64,000 nt of DNA from Hanleya hanleyi (lineage: Eukaryota > Mollusca > Polyplacophora > Lepidopleurida > Hanleyidae): contig JAVTVY010051652.1 in assembly GCA_036873755.1 (NCBI GenBank), positions 124,001 through 188,000 of the forward strand, read 5' to 3'. Positions 22,840-34,509 of this stretch are shown here, piece after piece (position 1 is the stretch's first letter; every line of letters begins with the position of its first letter). Under the pieces are notes generated by a model, which was not told where the DNA came from, made no database searches, and saw only the letters and a program-made list of their open reading frames with translations. The translations under genes and the position numbers were made by a program.

Positions 22840-23110
22840 TAAATCAGTCTGTCTCTCAGTGTTTCAGATCTCAAACCGGATATTTTATTGGTCGCTGTGA
22901 AATCAATTATTTTTCCTCTACCATACTAGTCTTCTTACACCACGAGAGCGGTAATTTCTCAACGTTCAATTCATTCCGAAGGTCACGAGCCGATAGTTCA
23001 ATTAGGGAAATCAGCAGTTTAAGTATTTGTCATCGGATGTTTCAAATTAATACCGGAAATCAGAGGTTTCAGTCACGGCGTGTTATGTCTTCCGATAACA
23101 ATCAGTTTAC
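22840..23110 (+). repeat. Repeat R1 fragment
   Basis: It matches 7830-8060: AGAGCGGTAATTT, CAACGTTCAATTCATTCCGA and AAGTATTTGTC in order, with substitutions. Confidence 0.7.
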
Positions 23111-23246
23111 GATACAAAGGTCTAGTCTGAGTATATCAGCGGGAAAATTGGTATTCTGGAGAAGTCTTCCGGAAGTGTCTGATCTCCCCCTGAATAACTG
23201 CCGCTCTTTAAGATTAGTGGTATTAGAAGCTGCTTTTGGGAAGTAG

Positions 23247-24202
23247 TCGCCTCGGTTTCACTTTTACCAAAGGCACCCGCAATTATTTGAAATAATATAT
23301 TGATCAGCTATCCTAGAATATTGGTTTGAAAAACTATTTTGTTTATATTTTATACACGAACCAATAGATCTTGTACACGTGTACATTATAAAGATAATTT
23401 AATTACTAAAACTAATTGTGAGGGCCTTTGGTACCTGCTGGAAATTCTCTGCACCAATACGCCCCTGGTAGAACAAGGGAGATAAAACGCTTTCCGAATT
23501 GGGCTAATACGATAATTTCAATAGAATGGACTCTTCATGAAGTCACAGTCTACCCCGGATATTTTCTGATTGAGAAGCACATGATTTTTTTGTGAAGATA
23601 TCGTCCGGTAATGCGCGAGATGCAAATCTTCATATCAGTAATATATGTGGGATGAAGCGAGCAACATGTAGGAAAACGACAGAGTGGAGGTCTGCTCTGT
23701 ACCAGATGATCCCATTGCCCATTACGATGGTTTTCTGAGGAGGTAGATCACTTATCAGAATAGTGTTGTGTAGATTACACAAAGTGCTGTCAGCATGGCA
23801 TAATCCGATATTGTAAAACGCTCTACAATTTACTTAATCTCTGCCTCGTGAGAGGAGAAAAAAATCCAGTAATCTTCAGGTAATGTTCTGATCGCGGCAT
23901 ATCTATGATCACACGGCCTTAGTTTACCGACCGTGAGCCAGACTAAAATAACAGTGCAACTGCTCTTTTCTTATCATAAGACGTCTCGCAGATGCTCTGA
24001 TGAAATAATAAAATTGAAGGGTTATCATGTACGACTCTAACTATAGGCACTCTCGTCAGAGCTATGGACGCAATTTGTCCGAAATGCTCATCAAGTATGA
24101 TGAAATAACTGGTTTACGAAATCGATCAGGCCACTTTTAGAGTATGAAACAAACTACATCATAACTTCATTTCTTTTGGAATGTACGTCTACAGCTGTAG
24201 AA
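23247..24202. other. No gene seen
   Basis: It is low-complexity to unique AT-rich DNA. I recognise no repeat except a loose match of 24080-24140 with 15530-15600. Confidence 0.4.
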
Positions 24203-24860
24203 GCCCGGCGCACACTGGAGCCAAATTTCATTCGCGCACGATGGCGTAAGCAGATAGCTTCCGTGTGCGGGCAACTTTATGAAAGTTTTCGGTCTTTCGT
24301 CCCAAGAGGTAAATATCCAACGTGTTTGATAATTTTGGACACGTGTGGAAAAATGTTATAGTGTGCGCTGAACGAAAGCTATGTGCTTACGCGTTTTTGT
24401 TAGAGCGCAGGCTTGAACCGGCCGCGTGGTCACATGGCATTACTGAATGGCTGCCCTCACTGAATTTGTGAAAGATGCTATTCTGAAGGACAAATTTGTT
24501 GTTCTACGGCCCGAATACCCGCGCCTATATGCTTTTAAAAACAGGGATAAGGGGGAAAATGCAAGAAAATCGATCAAACGGGTAATTATGTTGTGATTTG
24601 ACACCGGGCTCGAGAGATAGGGAAAATGCATAAAATCGGTTGTCAAAGGTACACTATACGCGGCAGGTTTCAAAAACGCGTGAGCACATAGCTTTCGTTC
24701 AGCACACACTGCAAGATTTCTTCCACACGTTGAATATTTGCCTCTACGGCACGATTGACCAAAAAGCTTTCATGAAGTTGCCCGTACACGGAAGCTATCT
24801 GCTTACGCCATCGTGCACGAATGAAATTGGTTAAGCAGATAGCTTCAGTGTGCGCCGGGC
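24203..24860. mobile_element. 658-bp fold-back DNA transposon (MITE) with long arms
   Basis: It starts GCCCGGCGCACACTG and ends with the exact complement. The arms (about 24203-24430 and 24640-24860) stay alignable for more than 200 bp, sharing GATGGCGTAAGCAGATAGCT with CCGTGT, and CTGAACGAAAGCTATGTGCT. The right arm has an extra AAGCTATCTGCTTA block. No target duplication is obvious. The superfamily is not assigned. The open frames inside are palindrome by-products. Confidence 0.8.
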
Positions 24861-24899
24861 GTAATAATTTCGTGGTGACTTGGTGAATTATTTAGCATT

Positions 24900-26440
24900 A
24901 TCTTAGAAAGGCGCTTCGCTACTCGTGCTCAGTCGACATTAGCTCATTTACAGTATATCTGTACGATACGACTGGCATCAAGATATTGCGGTGGCATTAA
25001 GGGCTGCGCCTGGATGCCTATTACGTTCTGGAGGCGGACTGTTGTACATGGACGCTCCCTTCGTCAATAAATTATAACTTACAGCTAGAAATTTGATACA
25101 AACGATAAGAATAATGAGTATAGGCTATGGATTACTAGTCAAGTTTGGAGATCTTTGACGATGAAATCATATTCTGGAATCGTGAACCAGTATTATAAAT
25201 CTTCCTAGAGTACATGTTAGTTTTGTGGATCTGGCTATCTAGAATGTGCTACTATTATCTATGGTGATAGCTTACTGTTATCGATATTGGTATACTGTTA
25301 TATATTTTGCTACTTTGTGCTCCTGTTATTATAATTATTCTCAGTGGTAGCCCCTTCTTGCTCATGCTCGATGTTATTCAAAGGCATGTGGAAGAATGGA
25401 ACTCAAATACCGTTAAATTCCCATCAACGTGAGAGTTAATACGGCTGTTGTGATTCTGAAATAGATGCTTTGAGTATGTGCTTCAATACCTGGTTTCTCC
25501 GTCATAGCAGTCTTGTAGACGCTTTTCCTTTATAGGTTCTGTAAAATAAACAGCCAGACCGAGAATCATTTCGGGACGTCTAAATTATTTCCCTAGGGTT
25601 ACATATCAGACTTCCCCTTTCCCATTGTCGACGCTTGTAATTGTAGACGCTGTAGACTAGACGCTTGTAATTGTAGACGCTGTAGACTAGACGCTTGTAA
25701 TTGTAGACGCTGCATGGCCAAATTCGACCCGAGTTTCTATGACTTCTTCTCACACTGTATACAGGACCCAGATATTGATATCAAATGGCGAATGTGCAGC
25801 AGACCGAACTGACACAAGAGTTGTCGATTACTGATATCCTCGTTGTGTTAGAAAAAGGTATAATTTGTCAATAAAACAATTGTTCTAAATTGTGACAACG
25901 CAATATTAATGACAGTCCAATAACTGTGTTTATTCATCAAATGTTCGTTATAATAAAATGGTTCAATATAATATAACAACTTTTCGTTACATATCAGACT
26001 TCCCTTTTCCCATTGTCGATGCGATAATATGGGTTTTATAATTGAGTAATCCGCTTTAAGGAAGAACTAAACCAAAGTTCTATGTTGGAAAGTCAACACG
26101 GCATTCTTCTTTGAATCTCTTGATGGATTTTCCCAGTAAATGAGAACGACTAATCATCGTGTGGTAATGTGTTCGATTTATCATGGTCTGGCTTGTTTTA
26201 AGAATCTGTCGGTGCGAGGTACAGCCTGGAGCGCAACCACTCGCTTCCTCAAGTGGTAGCTTGAGAGCTGGATTATTGCGGGATATCAACACTTAGTCTT
26301 ATGTCGAGAATGTCCAAGAGACCAGTGGCTTGAACAAGAAAATCGACGATCGTATATCTTTATGGTGCGATAGAGCTTACATCTAAGAGCTGGTCCAACT
26401 TTGTCTTAGTCTTATTCGGACATTACAGGTTAGTTTTTCT
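24900..26440. repeat. Repeat family B, copy II
   Basis: It is collinear with 15655-18337 and then with 18497-18720. It has one unit of the 61-bp satellite (25732-25790) where copy I has about 22, and an uninterrupted join near 26180 where copy I carries a family C insertion. Confidence 0.7.
25630..25713. repeat. 30-bp tandem repeat, 3 units
   Basis: The unit is GACGCTTGTAATTGTAGACG plus CTGTAGACTA. Its first 13 bases equal the conserved 3' end of the YIDD element tail. Confidence 0.85.
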
Positions 26441-26464
26441 AGGTTTCTTGCATTTACCAGGTTA

Positions 26465-26700
26465 CTCCATGTTAAGGCTTTTACTCTATCAGACGTCCAT
26501 GAAGCTCATCCATTAACATCAGATGAGTTCTTTGAGCTGATCTGTCACCACAGCTTCCGAGCTAGCGTATCTGATTCCGCTTAAGCCGGTTCTATGGGCA
26601 GTGTGGATACTTCATAGTCCTCGCATGAACAGCTGCAATAAAAGCGCGACTAAGATACTAAGGCAGGTATTCACCGTATTCTTAGGTGTGAATGTTAGGT
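26465..26700 (+). repeat. Fold-back arm with S-module
   Basis: It contains the outer flank (CATTAACATCAGATGAG, CACCACAGC, CGAGCTAG) and an S-module at 26567-26658 with an intact outer stem (GTATCT / AGATAC) and an eroded hairpin. It lies just before the 30-bp satellite. Confidence 0.65.
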
Positions 26701-26894
26701 GTCGGCGAATACTTTCCTGTAGAGTCATATGGTTGCTTTTTAGTCGACAGACGTCGTCAATTTTTCCCACCTCTTGCATATCGCTCCAATTTGACTCATT
26801 AATCAAATATATAATGCCATGTTCGTGTTATCTCCGCATTGCCTGCTATAGCTCACACAGGTATCGTAAATCCACCTTTGTTTGAAGAATCTGA

Positions 26895-28757
26895 CATTCA
26901 ATAATCAGCCGTCGCCCACAAAATAATTCAATAATCAGCCGTCGTCCACAAAAGCATTCAATAATCAGCCGTCGTCCTCAAAAGAATTCAATAATCAGCC
27001 GTCGTCCACAAAAGAATTCAATAATCAGCCGTCGTCCACAAAAGAATTCAATAATCAGCCGTCGTCCACAAAAGAATTCAATAATCAGCCGTCGTCCTCA
27101 AAAGAATTCAATAATCAGCCGTCGTCCACAAAAGAATTCAATAATCAGCCGTCGTCCACAAAAGAATTCAATAATCAGCCGTGGCCCACAAAAGAATTCA
27201 ATAATCAGCCGTCGTCCACAAAGAATTCAATAATCAGCCGTGGCCCACAAAAGAATTCAATAATCAGTCGTCGTCCACAAAAGAATTCAATAATCAGTCG
27301 TCGTCCACGAAAGAATTCAATAATCAGTCGTCGTCCATAAAAAATTTCAATAATCAGCCGTCGTCCACAAAAGAATTCAATAATCAGCCGTGACCCACAA
27401 AAGAATTCAATAATCAGCCGTCGTCCACAAAGAATTCAATAATCAGCCGTCGTCCACAAAAGAATTCAATAATCAGCCGTCGTCCACAAAAGAATTCAAT
27501 AATCAGCCGTGGCCCACAAAAGAATTCAATAATCAGCCGTCGTCCACAAAGAATTCAATAATCAGCCGTGGCCCACAAAAGAATTCAATAATCAGTCGTC
27601 GTCCACAAAAGAATTCAATAATCAGTCGTCGTCCACGAAAGAATTCAATAATCAGCACGTCGTCCACAAAGAATTCAATAATCAGCCGTCGTCCACAAAA
27701 GAATTCAATAATCAGCCATCATTACAATAGAATTCAATAATCAGCCGTGGCCCACAAAAGAAATTCAATAATCCCGGCCCAGTCGTCCACAAAGAATTCA
27801 ATAATCACCCGTGGCCCACAAAAGAATTCAATAATCAGTCGTCGTCTACAAAAGAATTCAATAATCAGCCGTCATCCACAAAAGAATTCAATAATCAGTC
27901 GTCGTCCACAAAAGAATTCAATAATCAGTCGTCCATAAAAAATTTCAATAATCAGCCGTCGTCCACGAAGAATTCAATAGCACGCGCGTCGTCCACAAAA
28001 GAATTCAATAATCAGTCGTCGTCCACAAAAGGAATTCAATAATCAGCGTCATCACAAAAGAATTCGGCCAATCGTTTCGTCGTCCACAAAAGAATTCAAT
28101 AATCAGTCGTCGTCCACAAAAGAATTCAATAATCAGCCGTCGTCCGCAAAAAATTCAATAATCAGCCGTGGCCCACAAAAGAATTCAATAATCAGCCGTC
28201 ATCCACGAAAAGAATTCAATAATCATTCGTCGTCCACCACAAAAAATTTAATAGTAAGTCGTCGTCCACAAAAAGAATTCAATAATCAGCGTCGTCCACA
28301 AAGGAATTCAATAATCAGCCGTCGTCCACAAAAGAATTCAATAATCAGCCGTCGTCCGCAAAAAAATTCAATAATCAGCCGTGGCCCACAAAAGAATTCA
28401 ATAATCAGCCGTCATCCACAAAAGAATTCAATAATCATTCGTCGTCCACAAAAGAATTCAATAATCAGTCGTCGTCCACAAAAGAATTCAATAATCAGCC
28501 GTCGTCCACAAAAGAATTCAATATATACCCGTAGTCCACGAAAGAATTCAATAATCAGCCGTCGTCCACAAAGGAATTCAATAATCAGCCGTCATCCACA
28601 AAAGAATTCAATAATCAGCCGGAGCCCACAAAAGAATTCAATAATCAGCCGTCGTCCACAAAAGAATTCAATAATCAGCCGTGGCCCACAAAAGAATTCA
28701 ATAATCAGCCGTCGTCCACAAAAGAATTTAATATTCAGCCGTCATCTATTAAAGAAT
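26895..28757. repeat. 30-bp satellite, about 62 units
   Basis: The unit is ATTCAATAATCAGCCGTCGT plus CCACAAAAGA, with GAATTC at nearly every join. Variants (TGGCCCAC, TCGTCCACG, one-base-short AAAGAATTC) recur in order, giving higher-order blocks: a run of about 145 bp at 27180 returns at about 27509. The last unit runs into TCATCTATTAAAGAATTTCC, which matches the YIDD element tail. The open frame across it (NSIISRRPQK repeats) is spurious. Confidence 0.95.
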
Positions 28758-29358
28758 TTCCGCGTCAATAAAATTTCGTACGACGGTTAGCATGAATTCC
28801 AAACATACATAAAACCGTAATACAAAGCCTTTACGCAAAATTCTTATCATGGACCAGTTGTTTTGACGATGGTATGCAACTTTGATTTGATCATGTTTGG
28901 TAGGCTATATCTCTTGTTGACAGAGCAGCCCAATTTTTGATCCAATTATCTACCGTCTGTAGGTCTGCCGAGGGGGCTTGTCGTTCTTGTCTGATTAAAA
29001 TACGATTCAACATAGACATTCCTTGTCAAGCCAAAAATAAAATGTAATGATGATGGGCCAATAAAACGTTTTTATTTGACAGCAATTCATTTAACCCCAA
29101 AGTTTGATACTCTGGGTGCATTACTGACAAAGGCAATCGAGGATCACGAGTTAGAATCAGTCATCGAAGTGCAGGGATACGAACGCTGCAAGCCTAACAT
29201 ATGGAGATTGTGAACTTGAGATGAAAGCGACCCATTCAAGTAAGAAACATTTAAAAAGCTAGAACAATGCAACAGGCCAACCATATGTCTCCATTGGCGA
29301 AGAAAAGTAGATATGTACTCATCAGTTAGGTAAAACCTTGTCACTACTTTCACCATTC
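28758..29358. other. No gene seen
   Basis: It is unremarkable AT-rich DNA between the satellite and a MITE. There is a short frame at 29144-29356 (minus) without motifs. Confidence 0.4.
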
Positions 29359-29630
29359 ACTTCAGCTGATCAGCTACTGGTTCGTATAACGTCACTTTGC
29401 ACTATCTTTTAAGGAGAATATTTTGAACTGTTGTGGGTGGCACATTTTTATGTAATATTTGCCAAATTATACACTATTTTAAGCAAAATGAAACTTTCAT
29501 GAATACTGGGAAAATATAGTACAGAAATATATATATAAAATTGTCAGTTATCACCCGTTCAAATTTTTATCCGGAGTTAAAAGTTGGGGTAGAGTGAAAT
29601 TATACGAACCAGTAGTTGATCAGGTGAAGT
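29359..29630. mobile_element. 272-bp MITE with inverted ends
   Basis: The left end (ACTTCAGCTGATCAGCTACT then GGTTCGTATAA) and the right end are inverted copies with few differences over about 45 bp. A broken relative is at 37135-37200. It is non-coding. Confidence 0.75.
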
Positions 29631-31628
29631 CATTATAGTCCCTCGTTTCTGAAAGGTGCTCGTCAAGCAATTCGAGTAAACTTACGAGGAAATTCTTTAT
29701 AGGTTACAAAGAGAAATTGGTCAATCATCTGACTAGAAGAGACAAGGCTCTTATAAACGAAACAGAAGTTAGATGGAAAGACGAGGTAGGAAATAATTCT
29801 CTCTCAGTTTACAGTCATGGAACAGCTCATAGGTGTAATGAAAATTCTCAAAGCCAATATTGCTCACAAAAAAGGCAGATATGTACTAAAGGATGTCACC
29901 ATTGACGACACCAAGAAAAAACATGTGAATATCTATGATTCAATTGATGAAAACCCTTCTTTTTTAATATGTCCCTCTTCAAAGATCTCTTGGATAACGG
30001 AACACTAATAAGTTGTGGTGACTGGAACATCGTACAAGACTTCACTCTGAACACAGACAAAATATATCACCAGAAATAACAAAAAAGAAAACTCAAGGTT
30101 CTCGAGTATAAACAAAAAATTGACCACGTCGATATTTGGCGGAATGAAAATCCACAGAAACAAGTTTTACCTGGCGAAAAATGACAAAAACTGTCGCTTG
30201 GATTATATTTTAATATGTGAAGAAATCTTGAACTTGTGGACCATGTCTGATATAGGAATTGCATATAAGTGAGACCATTCCTTCGTAGCCCTGAGGTGTT
30301 TTTTCAACTTTCCGATCGTGAAAGAGGTTATTGGAAATTCAATGATGCTTCATATGTTCAGCTTGTAAGAGAAACGATTAGAAATAACAAATCAACGCCA
30401 CGTCGACGCACGGTGAACCTAGTACTATCTCTCGCAATATCGAGGATTATGCTTTTCTTGAGATCCTAAAAAAACCCCAACAGATTAAGTAGTGTCACAA
30501 TTCGGTATTCTGTAATAAAAAAAGTGATATCATGAAAGAAAACGATTTAGAAAAAGCAATCTTGGAGAGGGGAAATGAACTATCATGAAGTTGAGTTGAG
30601 CAAACCTCACATGAAAACAAACAAAACAAAAACTTGAAGGAATTAGAACAAATAAGATGCAACGAGATCTAATGTTAATTGGTATGAAAAAGACGAGGAA
30701 AACTCAAGGTATTTTTTTAGGTTAGAAAAGTGGAACTTCATAATGAAAACACCTACCTGGGTACTGAGAAACTTGACTGCACATCAACTGCTGACCGCAT
30801 AATATTAATGGAGTGAGCGCTATTTCGCCATATATCGACAATATAACTAACTACGATATGATTAGCTGGACATGTGTGACTATCCATGTACAGTCATCAT
30901 GTAGAGGGAATTAATCTTCCCCTCGTGACAACACACATGGTACAAAACTCATGCCGCACACCCACTTGGGGCTTATTATTAATGGAAGATTTACTGGAAG
31001 AATTACAAAGGAATTGCCATTCATTATACACGAAAAACAACCAGGACGATTCCTCGATCACAACGTCAGAGCAACGGGGAAGCATATGAAAATGGAATTA
31101 GTTTAACGCACTGTGAAGAGGCACTTTCAAACATGAAAATGGTAAAACACCTGTTTCAGATGGCTTTCCCAGAGAATTATATTTTTTCTGGGTAGCGATT
31201 TGACCTTCTTTGATCTGCAAACCATGCTTTCGCTGTACATGGTATCAAATTTTGCCAACTAAACGATGAGAAAAACAGAAAACTGTTGAAAAACTGGAGA
31301 CCGTCTTCCCTAGTCATTGTGGATTATGAAGGATTTCAAGTTGCATCGCTGATAAGATAAGAAATGCCATACAATCAGTTATTAATGATACACAAAGAAG
31401 TAATGCGATTAATCTCTGACATACGCAGAAGATTACCAGATTCCAGTTTATTATTTCTCTTTGACTTTGACAAGCCCTACAATTCTCTCTTGGCAATTCA
31501 TAGATAAAATACCAGTTCCATTTAATTTTAGGAATAACTTCATACGATAGATACAAATATTTAAAGAAAAATGTAAAAGATGTGTAATAAATAATGGATT
31601 CATATAGGACTTTTTCGAGTCGAGTAAC

Positions 31629-32400
31629 CACCCGTGGGGTTCCCGGATGTAAAAAGGAATAGAATCCTACCCGTGGGATTCCCGGTTATGAAAAAGAAAA
31701 GAGAGAATTAAGGTTTAACGTCCCATTCAGCAATATTTCAGCTATAGAGCGACGATCAAACACAATTCTAAGTATTCAAGATGAAAAGGAAAGGAACCAA
31801 CGTTGTGATATGACTGAAACATAGTTGAAAGCGACGTTAATCCTATCTGGCCCGGGCTTTTTGGGACCTGTCAAGGACTGGGGACCATTTCGGCCCTCTA
31901 ATTATTTTTCATGCCCCTTGAACTAGGGTGCTGAAACTTACCAAACTATCTATACTCTTGGGTCAAGCTCTTTCAGAAAATGTAAAAGAAGGAAATAAAA
32001 GATGGCTTCTTTGATGGCGTCACAGTGACGTCATTTTCAAAAGAGACATGTTTGGTCGATTTTTCGGTCAGATTTTCCGAATTTTTTATTTATGTAATTT
32101 CTTCTGAAAAACTGAATGATAAATTAGCAAATATTAATCTGATGTGAAATAAAAATAGTTTTTGTTTATTTTTCCGCGACGAAAAGCAGAAATTTTGAAG
32201 AAAAATGACGAAAACATGTCTTTTGTGGTACTCCACGCTGGAGCAATCTTGAATTTACCCTGATCCTCTGCTTTGGGATCAAAATTACCCCCAATATGAT
32301 AAACTGCAAAGTCATGGAGTGTCAGCTCTCAATTTTTGTCGTTCCGGATATAGCGCAGAAAGTTTGGTAGGAGCTACATAATGGCCCCCAGACCTGGTAT
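31629..32400. mobile_element. Insert splitting the LINE reverse transcriptase
   Basis: The reverse transcriptase frame stops near 31600 and resumes near 32440. The insert starts with a 30-bp near-duplicate (ACCCGTGGGGTTCCCGG twice), then a fold-back pair of LINE/SINE 3' tails (31690-31845). After that come about 550 bp that I do not recognise, with TGACGTCA at 32028. Confidence 0.5.
31690..31845. repeat. Inverted pair of LINE-type and SINE-type 3' tails
   Basis: The left half is the complement of the I-group LINE tail (CAGCAATATTTCAGCTATA). The right half reads GATATGACTGAAACATAG then CGACGTTAAT, matching the 5S-SINE tail at 35553-35600 in the opposite orientation. Confidence 0.6.
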
Positions 32401-33110
32401 GATTAAATCATATTCACTCCCTTATTCACTCGAGATAAGTACAGGACACAGACGGGGCGATCCTATTTCACCTATTTGTTCATCATGGTAGCGGAAGTCT
32501 GGTCTATTGCGGTCAAACGGGATAACAATACAAAGGAAATAAAAATAGAAAATTCTGTAAATGAATCAGCAATATGCTGATGACACGACACTTCTTTCAA
32601 ATTGCCATAAAAAGTCTCTCGCGTCAGTCAGTGGTCTCTTAAACAGTTTTGTCAGCTGTTCAGGTCTCCGTTTGAGTGTTGAAAAGTCAAGGGACATTTG
32701 GTTTGGCAATGCAAAAGGAAATACAGTAACAGTCTGTTAGAAAGCTGGACTAAACGAAAAAACCCCACAACTTAAGGTAACCATCATCAAAACCCCTGTC
32801 TTACAACGTTTCATTCGTTTATTCTCCGTCCTACCAAATGCACTATATCCGTCTTCAATGAGATTAACAGCATTCTGTAAATTTATATGAGGAGATGACC
32901 AAAGAAAGTAAAGAGGAAAACGCTAATATGCGATAGCGATGAATATGATAGACTTACATGGATTGAGAGACTGTCCGAAAAGGTCACAATTTTAAAACCC
33001 AGTTAAAAAGACACCCAGAGATTGGGCCCTGATGCCTTACATGAACTACTAGGACATGTCAGCAAGCTTGACTCTTAGCTTGGCTGGAAATGATACAAGA
33101 TGAAAAAAAG

Positions 33111-33527
33111 ACGATATGCTGTATAATTACGGCCATTCGAGGAAAAGTTTATTTTGGCGATATTTTTACAAAAAGGGTAAAAAGACGCAATTTCTATGAC
33201 CATCTTGAATTTTCCCGTTTTTTTTTACCCCAATGATACAAATATACTTAGGTAGTTTCAGCCTTCATTGTCTGTTTGTTCTGGAGCTACAAGAGAGGGG
33301 GATGGAGCGACGGCGGACTCCCCACCCCTCCCACATACACCCGGCCAGATTTGGGCTTTTTGATATTTGTCAGTCCGTTTCAAACTGACTAGTTCATAAT
33401 AAATGAAACCTCTGTGATCATAGAGGAAAAAATATGGAAACCAGCCAATTTTGCCCATTTCGCTCGAAGTTCTCAGGGCGCCATTTTGAATTTAATCATA
33501 ATGCAAAATTATAATTATTCCGACATA
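33111..33527. other. No gene seen
   Basis: It is a short stretch between two LINE remnants, with no motif in any frame. Confidence 0.4.
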
Positions 33528-33529
33528 AG

Positions 33530-34500
33530 AGAGAGAGAATTATAAGGTTTAACGTCGCACTCAGCAATATTTCAGCTATATAGCGACGATCAAACAAAAT
33601 TCACGTATTCCTGTCAACAACTCAGCAAACTAATGCGTTAAAACAGGTACAAACATTAAAATTTGTACAACAAACCAATCTCTCTCAAATAACCTAAAAT
33701 ACAATATTATTCTACTAGGCTAAAAAGATCTTCCAGCGTAGCTGCTCGATAAAAGTTATCTCTCTCAATATTAAAATCTATGCAGTCTATGAGAATATGT
33801 TTCACCGTGAGATCTTCATGGCATGGAATACACCTTGGGACTGGCTCTTTATTTTAGTAAATATTCGTGAGTTAATCGTGTATGACCGATCCTACATCGT
33901 CTAATCATGGCCTGATCGAAACGTTTCTGGCTGTTCAGATGAGTATAACCAACAGATTTTTTGAACTCGTGAAGTTTGTTATTATCCATAGTATCCCATA
34001 AAGATTGAAACAGCTTCCTTACATAAGCACAGATAGATGGTCTGAAATCGCTGTATCGGATTCCAACAGGATCAACCTCTTTATCCAGAGTTGTCTTAGC
34101 CATTTTATCAGCCCCAGTATCGCCTTTGATGCTAACGTGACTAGGCACCCAACAAAACACAATATCTATCTGTTGATCAAATCTAATATAATTGTAGAAT
34201 TTTCAAGATGGTAGGATGGGTTGAATTTCCACATTTAATCGCTAGAAGGCATGATAGCAATTCCGAGAATATGACATATTCTTTCCTTCTAGGGGACGCA
34301 ATACCTTCTAGAGTCAACAATATTTGCCTCCGCAGTGAATATGGAACTTTTACCTGGTAGACGATAGGTTTTAGTTTTGGAACTAAAGATAGTAGCACAT
34401 GCTAATCTCTCACCATCTTTAGAACCATCTGTATAAATAGCCTGATGTGATCTGGATTTTTCTCTCTCAGTAGACCAAATTCTTGTGTATAAACGGGCTG
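33530..34500 (-). pseudogene. I-group LINE 3' part: RNase H, C-terminal domain and tail, copy I
   Basis: On the minus strand: IYTDGS (about 34437, first RNase H aspartate), FTAEA (second acidic residue), after frame changes GIASPRRKEYVIFSELLSCLLAIK, then an open frame 34160-33849 with FCWVPSHVSIKGDTGADKMAK (last RNase H aspartate) and RCRIGHTRLTHEYLL. Next, in another frame, comes RCIPCHEDLTVKHILIDC, a zinc-knuckle-like C-terminus, and YLREIGLLYKF. The element ends in a CGTCG/CGACG hairpin tail (33553-33588) and a short TC run. LINEs that carry their own RNase H belong to the I group. It has several frame breaks. Confidence 0.8.
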
Positions 34501-34509
34501 GTTCGTGTC

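Larger units (their letters stand above)
29700..33110 (+). pseudogene. Decayed LINE ORF2 (L1/Tx1-like): endonuclease and reverse transcriptase
   Basis: Motifs occur in order on the plus strand but in changing frames. Endonuclease: ETEVRWKDEVG, HKKGRYVLKDVTIDD, KKHVNIY and SCGDWNIVQDF (GDWN at 30017-30028). Linker: NWYEKDEENSRYFFRLEK (about 30673). Reverse transcriptase: EALSNMK then SDGF (about 31110), LLFLFDFDKPYNSL (about 31455), YLFIMVAEVWSIAVKRDNN (about 32490), QYADDTTLLSN with the catalytic YADD at 32573-32584, and LRLSVEKSRDIWFGNAKG. Thumb: TIIKTPVLQRFIRLFSVLPN (about 32780). Non-LTR retrotransposons make this protein to nick DNA and copy their RNA. Many stops and a roughly 760-bp foreign insert (31629-32400) show it is long dead. 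The L1/Tx1 assignment is from the motif style, not a tree. Confidence 0.75.

Noticed and set aside
27747..27938. Repetitive open frame (NSIISRRPQK units) in the satellite
   Set aside because: A 30-bp unit is a multiple of three and automatically gives an open frame. There is no start context or second copy.
26895..28757. CRISPR-like array (30-bp repeats)
   Set aside because: The units abut directly with no unique spacers, and the genome is eukaryotic.
32561..32740. Intact small gene with YADD motif
   Set aside because: It is a 59-codon remnant of the LINE reverse transcriptase, with matching motifs before and after it in other frames.
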